A stretch of DNA of 40,423 bases, taken from Flavobacteriales bacterium. GTDB lineage: Bacteria; Bacteroidota; Bacteroidia; Flavobacteriales_E; Vicingaceae. The stretch is taken from positions 491-40,913 of the forward strand of contig NVUQ01000027.1 in NCBI GenBank assembly GCA_002401955.1, given 5' to 3'. The position numbers and the translations under genes were made by a program. The notes under the pieces were generated by a model that saw only the letters and a program-made list of their open reading frames with translations, was not told the origin of the DNA and made no database searches. How positions within the stretch are numbered: position 1 is the first letter of the stretch; every line of letters begins with the position of its first letter. This document shows, in pieces, positions 16,817 through 27,806 of the stretch.

Positions 16817-18721
16817 TTGGACATTCATCAAATACTATTAAAATATTGGGGGCATAACAGCTTTCGATCTTTGCAAGAAGATATTATTAATGATACACTA
16901 GCAGGTAAAGACACACTAGCCTTGTTGCCTACCGGTGGTGGAAAATCTATTTGTTTTCAAATACCTGCTTTAGCAAAAGAAGGGGTTTGTATTGTTGTTT
17001 CTCCGCTTATCGCTTTAATGAAAGATCAAGTGCAGAATTTGGTAAAACGCAATATTAAAGCAGTTGCCATTTATTCGGGCATGACTAAACGAGAAATTGA
17101 CATTACACTAGATAATTGTGTGTATGGAAATATCAAATTTTTATATATTTCTCCTGAGAGAATAGAAACAGAAATTTTTAAGGAACGTTACAAAAAAATG
17201 AACGTGAACCTAATCGCTATTGATGAATCGCACTGTATTTCTCAATGGGGTTATGATTTTAGACCATCTTACTTAAACATTGCAAGCTTGCGTGAAGAAA
17301 AACCTGATGTGCCTTTTTTAGCACTAACAGCAACGGCAACAAAAGAAGTGGTTATCGACATTCAAAAGCAATTAAAATTTAAAACAGAAAATGCTTTACA
17401 AAAAAGTTTTGAGCGTAAAAATTTAGCTTATGCTGTTTTAAACGAGGATGATAAAAAGAACCGCCTGCTAAAAATTTTAAAATCGGTACCAGGCACTTCT
17501 GTTGTGTATGTTAGAAGCAGAAAAAAAACCAAAGAAATTGCACTCTTCTTATTAAAAAATGGCATTGCGGCAGATTTTTACCATGCAGGATTGAGTAATG
17601 AGGAACGAACACTCAAACAAAGCAATTGGATAAACAATATTACAAGGGTTATTGTTTCTACCAATGCTTTTGGAATGGGAATAGACAAACCTGATGTTCG
17701 ATCTGTTATCCATATTGATTTGCCAGATTCTTTAGAGGCTTATTTTCAAGAAGCAGGAAGGGCAGGAAGAGATGAAGAAAAAGCCTATGCCATTTTATTG
17801 TTTGAAGAAGCTGATAGAATAGATTTAGAAAAAAGAATCGTAAACAGTTTTCCTGAAATTGATGTGATTAAACGGGTGTATCAATCATTAGCCAATTTTT
17901 TTCAAATACCAATTGGCTCAGCTTTAAACGAGAGTTACTCATTAAACATGATGGAATTTAGCAGACAATACAACTTGCAGGTTTACACTGTTTATAATTG
18001 TTTGAAATTTTTAGAAAAAGAAGGTTATTTAATTTTATCAGAATCTAACTACAATGCTTCTCGTATTAAAATTGAAGTAAATAAAGATGAGCTTTACGAG
18101 TTTCAGGTAAAAAACAATAAATTCGATTTATTCATCAAAACCATTTTAAGATCTTACACTGGGTTATTCGAAAATTTTGCTAAAATTGACGAATTTGAAA
18201 TTTCAAAAAGAATAAAAAGCAGTAAAGAGAAAGTGATTAAAGCGTTACAATACTTAAGCCATTTAGAGATTATTAGTTATTTAGAACAAACTAACGAACC
18301 TCAACTTACTTACTTAACTGAAAGATTAAATGTTAAAGACATTTCCATTTCTGCCAAACATTACCACGAAAGAAAAGAAATTACCATTAAAAAAATGGAA
18401 AGTGTTATTTACTTTGCAACTGCAAAACATAAATGTAGAAGCGAAATTCTTTTAAATTATTTTGGCGAAAAAGATGTTTATCGTTGTGGCGTTTGCGATG
18501 TTTGCTTAGAAAGAAATAAATTGGAATTAAGTGATGTTGAATTCAGCTCTGTTTCTGATCAGGTAAAAAAAATAGTACAGGAAGAAACGCTACCAATTAC
18601 CCAAATCATTAATAAAATTAGTGGTGTAAGAGATGATAAAATCATTAAAGTAATACAGTGGTTAATGGAGAATGACAAATTAATAAGTAATGAAGAAAAT
18701 CTATTAGAATGGAGAAAATGA
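16817..18721 (+). CDS. recQ: ATP-dependent DNA helicase RecQ
   Basis: 634 residues starting at TTG 16817 (MDIHQILLKYWGHNSFRSLQ), the family's normal N-terminus. Superfamily 2 helicase motifs: LLPTGGGKS (Walker A, 37-44), DESHCISQWGYDFRPSY (motif II and aromatic-rich loop, 136-152), TATAT, FGMGIDKPDVR (285-295) and QEAGRAGRD (311-319). The RecQ-C-terminal zinc region has C...CGVCDVC near residue 560, followed by a winged-helix-like tail. RecQ unwinds recombination and replication intermediates. The protein has an extended C-terminus and no obvious HRDC domain. Confidence 0.95.
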   Translation: MDIHQILLKYWGHNSFRSLQEDIINDTLAGKDTLALLPTGGGKSICFQIPALAKEGVCIVVSPLIALMKDQVQNLVKRNIKAVAIYSGMTKREIDITLDNCVYGNIKFLYISPERIETEIFKERYKKMNVNLIAIDESHCISQWGYDFRPSYLNIASLREEKPDVPFLALTATATKEVVIDIQKQLKFKTENALQKSFERKNLAYAVLNEDDKKNRLLKILKSVPGTSVVYVRSRKKTKEIALFLLKNGIAADFYHAGLSNEERTLKQSNWINNITRVIVSTNAFGMGIDKPDVRSVIHIDLPDSLEAYFQEAGRAGRDEEKAYAILLFEEADRIDLEKRIVNSFPEIDVIKRVYQSLANFFQIPIGSALNESYSLNMMEFSRQYNLQVYTVYNCLKFLEKEGYLILSESNYNASRIKIEVNKDELYEFQVKNNKFDLFIKTILRSYTGLFENFAKIDEFEISKRIKSSKEKVIKALQYLSHLEIISYLEQTNEPQLTYLTERLNVKDISISAKHYHERKEITIKKMESVIYFATAKHKCRSEILLNYFGEKDVYRCGVCDVCLERNKLELSDVEFSSVSDQVKKIVQEETLPITQIINKISGVRDDKIIKVIQWLMENDKLISNEENLLEWRK

Positions 18722-18746
18722 AGTTCTCAAAAAACAATATTTGAAC

Positions 18747-18773
18747 TTCATCCTGAACTTGATTCAGGATCCA
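18747..18773. repeat. ATCCTGAA hairpin repeat
   Basis: ATCCTGAA (18750-18757) and TTCAGGAT (18763-18770) form an 8-bp perfect hairpin with a 5-nt loop between recQ and the acetyltransferase gene. The sequence (TCATCCTGAAC...TTCAGGATCC) is a widely seen dispersed intergenic repeat in bacteria. Confidence 0.6.
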
Positions 18774-18796
18774 TTTTAAAAATATCAAATTTAACT

Positions 18797-19249
18797 ATGA
18801 CAAAAATTACATGGACAACAAAAGCATTTAAAGATTTAAGTGTAGATGAGTATTTTGAAATTCTTCATCTAAGAACAGCCGTTTTTGTGGTGGAGCAAGA
18901 TTGTCCGTACCAAGAAGTAGATGAAAAAGATAGGCAATCATTTCATTTATTTGGAAGGGCTGAAAAAGGAGAAGTAATAGCTGTTACCAGAATTTTACCA
19001 CAAGGGGTTTCTTACGATGAAGTTTCTATTGGAAGAGTTGCATTAAAAAAGACATATAGAGGTAAAGGAATTGCTGATACTTTAATGCTAGAAACTTTAA
19101 AATTTATTGAACAAGAATTTGGAAAGCAAGCTATACGAATTTCTGCTCAAGAATACCTTTTAAAATATTATACGAAGCACGGTTTTAAACAAGTAGGAAA
19201 AATGTATTTAGAAGATGATATTCCTCATATTGAAATGCTCATTCAATAA
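18797..19249 (+). CDS. ElaA-type GNAT N-acetyltransferase
   Basis: 150 residues. The ElaA signature is visible (LHLRTAVFVVEQDCPYQEVDEKD, ~24-46), followed by the acetyl-CoA-binding GNAT motif A (VALKKTYRGKGIADTLM, ~80-96) and the final HIEMLIQ strand. Cytoplasmic. The physiological acceptor of ElaA proteins is unknown. It is downstream of recQ on the same strand, 75 bp away across a repeat, and its stop lies inside the left arm of a terminal-inverted-repeat element. Confidence 0.9.
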   Translation: MTKITWTTKAFKDLSVDEYFEILHLRTAVFVVEQDCPYQEVDEKDRQSFHLFGRAEKGEVIAVTRILPQGVSYDEVSIGRVALKKTYRGKGIADTLMLETLKFIEQEFGKQAIRISAQEYLLKYYTKHGFKQVGKMYLEDDIPHIEMLIQ

Positions 19250-19363
19250 TACCGATTTGTAATCAAAATGCCCTATAATTTCGTTACTCTCATTCTTTGG
19301 CTTTGATTATCTATCGGCATTATACAAAAACCATTGTTGGGTATTTTGAAATTAAATTGGTAT
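19249..19363. repeat. 115-bp MITE-like element with terminal inverted repeats
   Basis: ATACCGATTT (19249-19258) and AAATTGGTAT (19354-19363) are terminal inverted repeats matching at 9 of 10 positions. Inside, 19252-19267 and 19302-19317 pair at 13 of 16 positions. The ends overlap the stop codons of both convergent neighbours. No coding frame is present. It may act as a transcription terminator for both genes. Confidence 0.55.
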
Positions 19364-19816
19364 AACAATTTTTAATTTCTTGATTCTGCCAATTGGCCCA
19401 GGACAAAAACTCTGGTGACAATCGATACATCGAGCTACTAAAGCATTAAACCCTGATATTTTATCATTTCCATCTTCTTGAGCTGCTATTGCCGTTGTTA
19501 TTAAAAGCTTATTGAAAGCTTCAAACTCTGGTGTTTTTACACTTAAATCTGTTGGGATAGCCGAATGTACTTGTTCTAATTTTGCAATAAATTCATCTGT
19601 TATATTCCCTTCATTTTTTAAAATGTGTTGCTTAATTGTATCCGCATCCAAATACATTTGGCGCATTAATAAAGCTAATTCACTATCGCCATTTGGATTT
19701 ATAGCAGAAACCTTCGGATCAGTACAAGCCTCTTCTTGTTCATTATCTGAACAAGAATAAAAAAAGGGTGTCATAAGACACCCTAATAATATTACAAATA
19801 GAAAATTATTCTTCAA
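19352..19816 (-). CDS. cytochrome c-like lipoprotein
   Basis: 154 residues with a lipoprotein signal (MKNNFLFVILLGCLMTPFFYSCS; lipobox cysteine ~22). The mature part is mostly helical, and a single heme c attachment motif, CIDCH, comes near the C-terminus (~132-136) followed by QSFCPGP and a basic end. This is the arrangement of cytochrome c'/c556-like four-helix proteins, so heme binding in the periplasm is inferred. A Met ligand cannot be assigned. It overlaps the upstream DUF4920 gene by 11 bp, suggesting a shared function, and its stop lies in the terminal repeat of the 19249 element. Confidence 0.75.
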   Translation of the reverse strand: MKNNFLFVILLGCLMTPFFYSCSDNEQEEACTDPKVSAINPNGDSELALLMRQMYLDADTIKQHILKNEGNITDEFIAKLEQVHSAIPTDLSVKTPEFEAFNKLLITTAIAAQEDGNDKISGFNALVARCIDCHQSFCPGPIGRIKKLKIVIPI

Positions 19817-20333
19817 GTGTGTTTACTTCTTTAATAATTACTCCTGTAGCTTCAAATGCATAATTGTATTCTGGTTCTGTAATCGCATCAATTTCTTCTT
19901 GAGATGCATTTGCATCCTCTGCATAATGCTGTAAAGTAGCTACATCTGTTGTATCCATTTTTGCAATTCCTTTTACTGTCACCAATTTTCCAGCAGCATC
20001 TTTAGGTACAAAAAAGCCATAATCTTTAAAGGTAACTCTCATCGTTTGTTCATTGTCTAATTCCAGTACCATCCAGCAACCTTTCTTAGCACATACTTCA
20101 GTAGCGTATGCTGTTAACTTCAATTCTGAGGATCCATTGCTATCAAATTTATCTAAAAATTCAACCGTAGTTAATGCTCCGTCATCAGTAATTTCTTCTC
20201 CATGCATTGTTTCAGTAATAGTAACTTCTTCTGTAGCTTCTTCTGTAGTTTCTGCTACTTCTACAACTGGATCTTCGGTGTTACCACAGGCAAAAAGCAA
20301 TGTAGTACATGCTATAAATAATATTTTTTTCAT
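19806..20333 (-). CDS. DUF4920 lipoprotein
   Basis: 175 residues with a lipoprotein signal (MKKILFIACTTLLFACG; lipobox cysteine ~16) and an acidic, Thr/Glu-rich linker to ~45. The remainder is a DUF4920 domain: MHGEEITDDGALTTVEFL, TEVCAKKGCWMVLEL (two cysteines, a KKGCWM motif) and MRVTFKDYGFFVPKDAAGK. The function is unknown; the conserved Cys pair could bind metal or heme. It is translated with the cytochrome-like gene behind it (11-bp overlap) and has a promoter box (20358-20365) ahead. Confidence 0.88.
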   Translation of the reverse strand: MKKILFIACTTLLFACGNTEDPVVEVAETTEEATEEVTITETMHGEEITDDGALTTVEFLDKFDSNGSSELKLTAYATEVCAKKGCWMVLELDNEQTMRVTFKDYGFFVPKDAAGKLVTVKGIAKMDTTDVATLQHYAEDANASQEEIDAITEPEYNYAFEATGVIIKEVNTLEE

Positions 20334-20357
20334 CTCTTTTTAAATTTTAGTTAGTAG

Positions 20358-20365
20358 CAAATTTA
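20358..20365 (-). promoter_or_regulatory. candidate promoter for the DUF4920-cytochrome pair
   Basis: The minus strand reads TAAATTTG followed by C, an exact TAnnTTTG match. A TTTG lies 23 bp further upstream, within the reported spacing for Bacteroidota -33 elements. The leader would be ~18 nt. Confidence 0.5.
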
Positions 20366-20425
20366 ACTTTTTATTCAACGCTATGTAACAAATTAGTAAT
20401 TTGGAATCCTTATATAATTCAAATT

Positions 20426-21589
20426 ATGAATCAGTTTCCTCAAAAAGAAAAATTTAATTTAGAACAAGGTATAACTTATTTAAACACAGCCTTCTCTGCT
20501 CCACTCTCAAAAAAAGCAGAAGAAATAGGTATAGCTGCATTAAAAGAAAAAAGCAGACCTTATAACAGTACTGGTGCAGATTTTTTTGAGCCTACAGAAA
20601 AATTAAAATCACTTTTTTCAGAATTAATAGATGCTCCAAATCCTGAACACATTGCTATTATTCCTTCGGTATCTTATGGTATTTCTATTGTTGCTAAAAA
20701 TGTATGCTTAAAAGAAGGTGATGAAATTATTATTGTTGGTGAACAATTCCCAAGTAATTTCTACGCCTGGAAAAGAGTTGCTAATAAATATAAAGCAATC
20801 ATCAAAACTGTATCAGCTCCAAATACAGAAGAAAATAGAGGGCAAAAATGGAACCAAAACATTTTAGCTGCTATTACCGAAAAAACGGCTGTAATAACGA
20901 TACCAAATATTCATTGGGCAGATGGAACCATATTTAATTTAAAAGAAATACGTGAGAAAGCTACAGCAAATAATGCTTTACTCATTATTGATGGAACACA
21001 ATCAATTGGAGCATTGCCTTTTTCGGTAAATGAAATAAAACCCGATGCTGTAATTTGTGCAGGATACAAATGGTTAATGGGGCCTTATTCTCTAGGTTTA
21101 GCTTATTTTGGAGAACATTTTAACAATGGAATTCCTTTAGAAGAAAATTGGATTAATAGAAAAAATAGTGAAGATTTTTCTGGCTTAGTAAATTATGAAG
21201 ATGAATACAAAGAGGGGGCTTACCGCTTTAACATGGGAGAAATGAGCAATTTTAATTTGGTGCCTATTCTTACCCAAACGATAGGGCAACTCATTGAATG
21301 GACTCCAAAAAATATTCAAAATTATTGTAATGAAATTACCCAAGATGCCATTGAAGAATTAAGAATGATGCATTGTTATATTGAAGAAGATAAATACAGG
21401 GCTAAACATTTATTTGGTATTAAACTGGCAGACAACATGGATATAAATCGTTTACAAGAAGAGTTTAAGGCTAACAATGTTTATGTCTCTATTAGAGGGG
21501 AGTACATTAGAGTCTCTACACATGTTTTTAACACCAAAGAAGACCTACAAGTTCTAGTTAACTGCTTTAGGTTAAGTGTTAGTTTTTAA
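20426..21589 (+). CDS. class V PLP-dependent aminotransferase
   Basis: 387 residues. The PLP Lys is in GYKWLMGPYSLGL (~213-225), the ring-stacking region in SVSYGISIVAKN (~80-91), and the Asp binding the pyridine N in IIDGTQSIGALPF (~185-197). The fold type I class V family includes cysteine desulfurases, kynureninases and isopenicillin-epimerase-like enzymes. None of the defining residues of SufS/IscS or Kyn could be assigned, so the substrate is open. It stands alone, divergent from the DUF4920 gene. Confidence 0.85.
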   Translation: MNQFPQKEKFNLEQGITYLNTAFSAPLSKKAEEIGIAALKEKSRPYNSTGADFFEPTEKLKSLFSELIDAPNPEHIAIIPSVSYGISIVAKNVCLKEGDEIIIVGEQFPSNFYAWKRVANKYKAIIKTVSAPNTEENRGQKWNQNILAAITEKTAVITIPNIHWADGTIFNLKEIREKATANNALLIIDGTQSIGALPFSVNEIKPDAVICAGYKWLMGPYSLGLAYFGEHFNNGIPLEENWINRKNSEDFSGLVNYEDEYKEGAYRFNMGEMSNFNLVPILTQTIGQLIEWTPKNIQNYCNEITQDAIEELRMMHCYIEEDKYRAKHLFGIKLADNMDINRLQEEFKANNVYVSIRGEYIRVSTHVFNTKEDLQVLVNCFRLSVSF

Positions 21590-21640
21590 CGGTTTAACTT
21601 TCTTCTTAGAAAAAACTAAATTCGTTTATTTTGCCTTACC

Positions 21641-21714
21641 CAAAACTTTTACAAAGTTTTGACCTCTCCGAAAGGAAAGGTATATTTGGAAACCCCGAAG
21701 CAGAGCTTTCGAGG
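21641..21714. repeat. cluster of three hairpins in the 21590-21855 spacer
   Basis: Three stem-loops follow one another: CAAAACTTT/AAAGTTTTG (21641-21661), CCTCTCC/GGAAAGG with a GAAA loop and one mismatch (21663-21680), and CCCCGAAGC paired imperfectly with the end of the 21693-21714 segment. The second resembles the CCTCCCC/GGGGAGG palindrome found within ileS. The rest of the 266-bp spacer holds nothing else recognisable. Confidence 0.5.
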
Positions 21715-21855
21715 AATTCTCTTGATTAAAACGTGATAAACAAGTGGGTTAAGCGAAACAATCTGTTATTAACTTACAATTTAAAAAGTACTAATTTCGT
21801 TCATGTTTTCTTGTAGACAAGATAACACTTATTAAAATTATTTAAAGAAAAACGC

Positions 21856-23106
21856 ATGAATATTCAATCAACAAAATGGCTTACCGACTGGTTAATTGGT
21901 CTTGGAATTGGAGAGTTTTCCGCCTTATATTTGAAATTAGCATTATTAGTTTTTACTCTTTTTATTGTTTGTTTTATCATTAATCTTATTGTAAAAAAAT
22001 TAATTCTCCATTCTATCGAGCTAATAATCAAAAAAACTAAAAATGCTTGGGATGATGCTTTGGTAGAAAATAAAGTTTTCACTACCCTTTCTCATATTGT
22101 GCCAGCTCTTGTTATTAATATAGCAACGCCTTATATTTTTGATGATTTTGTTGGTGCGATTCCTTTTATTTTAAGGCTGGTAAATGCTTATATCAGTGCC
22201 ATTATAATTATTGTTATTATCAATTTCTTAAAGACTCTTCAATATTATTTCGAAAGCAAAAAATTATTTAAAGACAATCCTTTAGACAGTTATTTCCAGT
22301 TAGCTAAGATTACTATTTACATTATAGGTGGTATCATTATTCTATCGTTTCTCCTCAATAAATCCCCGTTATATTTCTTTAGTGCTTTGGGTGCGATGAC
22401 AGTTGTTTTGTTGTTGGTATTTAAAGATACTATTATGGGTTTTGTGGCAAGCATACAACTTGCAGTAAATGATATGGTACGGATTGGTGATTGGGTAGCA
22501 ATGCCGAAATATGGTGCAGATGGTGATGTTGTTGAGATGAACCTAACAACCATAAAGATACAGAACTGGGATAAAACCATTACTACGATTCCAACTTATG
22601 CATTTATTTCAGATTCTTTCACGAACTGGCGGGGAATGTCAGAATCTGGAGGTAGGAGGATAAAACGATCTTTAAACATTACAATCAGTAGCATAAAGTT
22701 CTGCACGCCCGAATTGCTGGAACGATTTAAAAAGTTTCACCTGATAAAGGAATACATCGAAGAAAAAAGCGATAAAATTGAAGTCTATAACAAAGAAAAT
22801 AAAATAGATAAATCCAATTTAATCAACGGAAGAAACATGACTAACATTGGTATATTCAGGGTATATGCAGAGGCTTATGTAAAAAACAACCCGGATATTA
22901 ATCCTAATATGACCTGTATGGTAAGGCAATTACTTCCTACAGAAAAAGGTCTTCCAATAGAAATATACACCTTTAGCAATCAACAGGAATGGGTGATATA
23001 CGAAGAAATAATGTCAGACATGTTCGACCATCTAATTGCAGCAGTCCCTGAATTTGAACTGGAAATATTTCAAAATCCTACTGGGACTGATTTTAAAAGA
23101 CTGTAA
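21856..23106 (+). CDS. MscS-family mechanosensitive channel (YbdG-like)
   Basis: 416 residues with about five membrane spans in the first half and the MscS pore-helix region (FSALGAMTVVLLLVFKDTIMGFVASIQLAVNDMVRIGDWVAM, ~178-220) containing the conserved D-x-x-x-G-F and beta-domain start V-R-I-G-D-W. The cytoplasmic beta-domain includes TTIPTYAFISDSFTNW. Architecture and length fit the YbdG/MscM miniconductance type. It lets ions leave during osmotic downshock. The start MNIQSTKWLTDW is an ATG at 21856. Its stop is 5 bp from the ligA stop. Confidence 0.92.
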   Translation: MNIQSTKWLTDWLIGLGIGEFSALYLKLALLVFTLFIVCFIINLIVKKLILHSIELIIKKTKNAWDDALVENKVFTTLSHIVPALVINIATPYIFDDFVGAIPFILRLVNAYISAIIIIVIINFLKTLQYYFESKKLFKDNPLDSYFQLAKITIYIIGGIIILSFLLNKSPLYFFSALGAMTVVLLLVFKDTIMGFVASIQLAVNDMVRIGDWVAMPKYGADGDVVEMNLTTIKIQNWDKTITTIPTYAFISDSFTNWRGMSESGGRRIKRSLNITISSIKFCTPELLERFKKFHLIKEYIEEKSDKIEVYNKENKIDKSNLINGRNMTNIGIFRVYAEAYVKNNPDINPNMTCMVRQLLPTEKGLPIEIYTFSNQQEWVIYEEIMSDMFDHLIAAVPEFELEIFQNPTGTDFKRL

Positions 23107-23111
23107 TAGAA

Positions 23112-25142
<2,031 letters not shown>

Positions 25143-25195
25143 TTAAATATTTCAATTATTACTTCATACTTTTACATCATAAAATCATTAACAAA

Positions 25196-25879
25196 ATGAC
25201 TGGATTAGAAAAAGGGAAATTATTATTCGAAAAACAAGAGTTTGATAAGGCCATTGAAGTATTAAATTCTTTTTTAAACGAAAATGAAAATAATGCTGAT
25301 GCACTTTACACTAGAGCTATTTGTTATCGTAAAATTGAAGATTACGAAAGTTCTATTAACGATTTCACTTCTATTCTAAAACGCTTACCTAACGAGCCTA
25401 CTTTATTGTGTGATAGAGGGATTTCTCATTTTCATAATAAGGACATAGAATCTGCTATGAAAGATATGGATAAGGCTGTTGAATTAGATCCAAACAATCC
25501 TTATCGCTATTCTAGTAGAGCCTACATTAGATCAAGATCTGATGTTGATGGGGCAATTTTAGATTATGAAAAAGCTGTTGAATTAGATCCAAAGGATGAA
25601 ATTGCATTAAACAACTTAGGATTACTACAGGAGAATGCTGGCAGAATGAAAGCAGCTCAAAAAAATTACAAAAAATCAAATTCTATTATTGGATATGATC
25701 CTGATAAGAGAAACGATAATAAAGAGAAGATTGAAGATATTGACAAACAAAATACAGATTTGGAAACTACAGAAATTCAAACTACAGACTCTTTATTCAA
25801 AATAATGTTAAGTGTTTTTACTTCTAAAAAAGGGAGAGAAGAATACTTTAATTACTTAAAATCACTTTTTAAGAAATAA
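25196..25879 (+). CDS. tetratricopeptide-repeat protein
   Basis: 227 residues, no signal peptide. Residues ~8-160 contain about four TPR units (for example the block with ADALYTRAICYRKIEDYESS and the AMKDMDKAVELDPNNP / DYEKAVELDPKDEIALNNLGL units). The C-terminal ~65 residues are charged and low in complexity. TPRs form protein-protein interaction scaffolds; the partner is unknown. The 3' end overlaps the convergent glycosyltransferase gene by 18 bp. Confidence 0.88.
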   Translation: MTGLEKGKLLFEKQEFDKAIEVLNSFLNENENNADALYTRAICYRKIEDYESSINDFTSILKRLPNEPTLLCDRGISHFHNKDIESAMKDMDKAVELDPNNPYRYSSRAYIRSRSDVDGAILDYEKAVELDPKDEIALNNLGLLQENAGRMKAAQKNYKKSNSIIGYDPDKRNDNKEKIEDIDKQNTDLETTEIQTTDSLFKIMLSVFTSKKGREEYFNYLKSLFKK

Positions 25880-27763
25880 ATAGAGGTAACCGTCATTGTT
25901 TATAGTGACATTATAAAACACCTCGCCCCCATACCTAATGAGATTAGTATTTTTAGTTGATACAATACAATCAACTCGTCTACTCACAGGAATAAAAGAA
26001 CAAGATTTGTAAGAATTAATATGAATTGGTTTCACCTCATTTCTGTATGAATTTAAAAACAATTGATATTCCATTCCGTAACTTCCATACATTAACCCAA
26101 TGTTCTTTAAGTTTTCTGAAACTATTAAGTCATTCACTACCTTAAAATCTGAATGATATTTATAAAATCGACTAAAATACTTTTTATACCTATCATCAGT
26201 TATTTTAATTTCTGATGTAAATGGAGTTAACGTAATAAAGGGTCGACTATAATTAAATAAAAGAATTAAGCTTGCATTTATTATAAAGCCAAAAATTACA
26301 ACACACCTAAAAACTTTAGACTTAAATACAGTAATTATAAAATGAGATAAAACAATAGAATAAAAAATAAAAAACGGGACATGAAGTTTGGCCCATGGCT
26401 GCCACTTGAGGTAAAAACAAAACACCAAAAATGAAATAACAACAGCTACACTATAAATTACAACATATTTTTTTTGATTTTTTATAGTTATAAAAAGCCA
26501 TATTATACTCAACCACATTAAAACCATATGAAGTGTATTAGCACCATTATTTTCATGGGTGGCTAAAGGATCTACAGTATATTCATGAGAAGTGATTTTC
26601 GGGTCATTTAAATCAACATCAATTAATTCGTGAACATTTTTAGTTAAGCGATAAGCTATAGGAGCAACCTTTGGAATACCAAACTGACTAGATAAATTCC
26701 TAGTTACATTTGAAATCATCATTTTAACTGAATGTGTTTCATTCACATAATATTTTGTAGTCTCCTCATCCGAACCAAAAATGCTTGAAGTTAATTCATA
26801 ATTACGACTATAATGCCCCGAATTAATTACAACAAAACTTCCTATCAACAATAAATAAGATAAATAGTGTACTTTCTGTTTCTTGAAATACAGTTTATGC
26901 AACTGTAGCAATATCCAAATAACAATAAAAGGAGCAATATAAATGTAGGCAGTATGCTTAGTAGTTGTTGCCAATCCTAAGCAACATCCTAAAAACAAAA
27001 AATTAATTGAATCCTGTTGTTTTAAAGTTTTTATTAAAAAATAAATTCCAACAACCAGAAAAAAGCTAAGTACTATCTCGTTATGGGTAGAAGAACTCAA
27101 AAGAATAACTTCTGGAACACATATTAAGATGAAAGAAGATAATATTTGTCCGAATCTATTCAATCGTAATTGTTTAGCGACTAAAGTAATCGCTATTCCT
27201 AATCCCGTTAAATAAAACAATTGGACTGCATTTGAAAATAAGTCATTACCAAACAATAGGTTAACGGTAAGAATCATTTGCTCTGAAAATGGTGCTGATG
27301 TTAACTGTGGATAAATAGCTGTCCTGAAATGTGCTAAACTTTCATTTTGAATCCAATGAATAATTCTTGCCATGTGATACGACATAGAATCCCAATTATT
27401 GGTAGGGTAAATTAGTCCTTGAACGAAAACTCCAGCAATAATTAAAACAGAAAACCCAATTAAGAACTTCTCAAATATCGTAAGGCTTTTGAGTGTTTTT
27501 TTAAGCTTAATTCTTACATCAGAAAGTGTTTTGTAAGATTCTTTTTTATAGATGAGATAGATTATAGCAATATCGATAGCCCCCCAACTTAATACCAAGC
27601 TAAAATAATTTAAAGAGGTAAAAAAGCTTAAAAATTCTGTTACACCTAATACTAAAACTGAGAATAGTACTACTGATTTTAATAATGACAATCTCGTATT
27701 ATCTACAGATAAAAAGAGCAAGATCAATCCTAACAAACATATCAATAGTAAAACAATTGCCAT
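25862..27763 (-). CDS. GT39-like large membrane glycosyltransferase
   Basis: 633 residues with roughly 12-14 membrane spans. After three N-terminal spans a periplasmic loop carries the family signature NNWDSMSYHMARIIHWIQN (~122-140), found in GT-C-type dolichyl/polyprenyl-phosphate sugar transferases, and a STHNEIVLSFFLVVGIYFL segment (~225-243). The C-terminal ~100 residues are periplasmic. It probably transfers a sugar from a lipid carrier during surface-polysaccharide or glycoprotein synthesis; the acceptor is not known. It is isolated, not in a polysaccharide cluster. Confidence 0.75.
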   Translation of the reverse strand: MAIVLLLICLLGLILLFLSVDNTRLSLLKSVVLFSVLVLGVTEFLSFFTSLNYFSLVLSWGAIDIAIIYLIYKKESYKTLSDVRIKLKKTLKSLTIFEKFLIGFSVLIIAGVFVQGLIYPTNNWDSMSYHMARIIHWIQNESLAHFRTAIYPQLTSAPFSEQMILTVNLLFGNDLFSNAVQLFYLTGLGIAITLVAKQLRLNRFGQILSSFILICVPEVILLSSSTHNEIVLSFFLVVGIYFLIKTLKQQDSINFLFLGCCLGLATTTKHTAYIYIAPFIVIWILLQLHKLYFKKQKVHYLSYLLLIGSFVVINSGHYSRNYELTSSIFGSDEETTKYYVNETHSVKMMISNVTRNLSSQFGIPKVAPIAYRLTKNVHELIDVDLNDPKITSHEYTVDPLATHENNGANTLHMVLMWLSIIWLFITIKNQKKYVVIYSVAVVISFLVFCFYLKWQPWAKLHVPFFIFYSIVLSHFIITVFKSKVFRCVVIFGFIINASLILLFNYSRPFITLTPFTSEIKITDDRYKKYFSRFYKYHSDFKVVNDLIVSENLKNIGLMYGSYGMEYQLFLNSYRNEVKPIHINSYKSCSFIPVSRRVDCIVSTKNTNLIRYGGEVFYNVTINNDGYLYLFLKK

Positions 27764-27806
27764 AGATTAAAAGTAGCCAGATTAATCTAAAGGAAGATTA
27801 TTATTG

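Noticed and set aside
27764-27806. Frameshifted helix-turn-helix behind the response regulator
   Set aside because: The 43-bp stretch before the next gene is far too short for an HTH domain and reads no LuxR signature in any frame.
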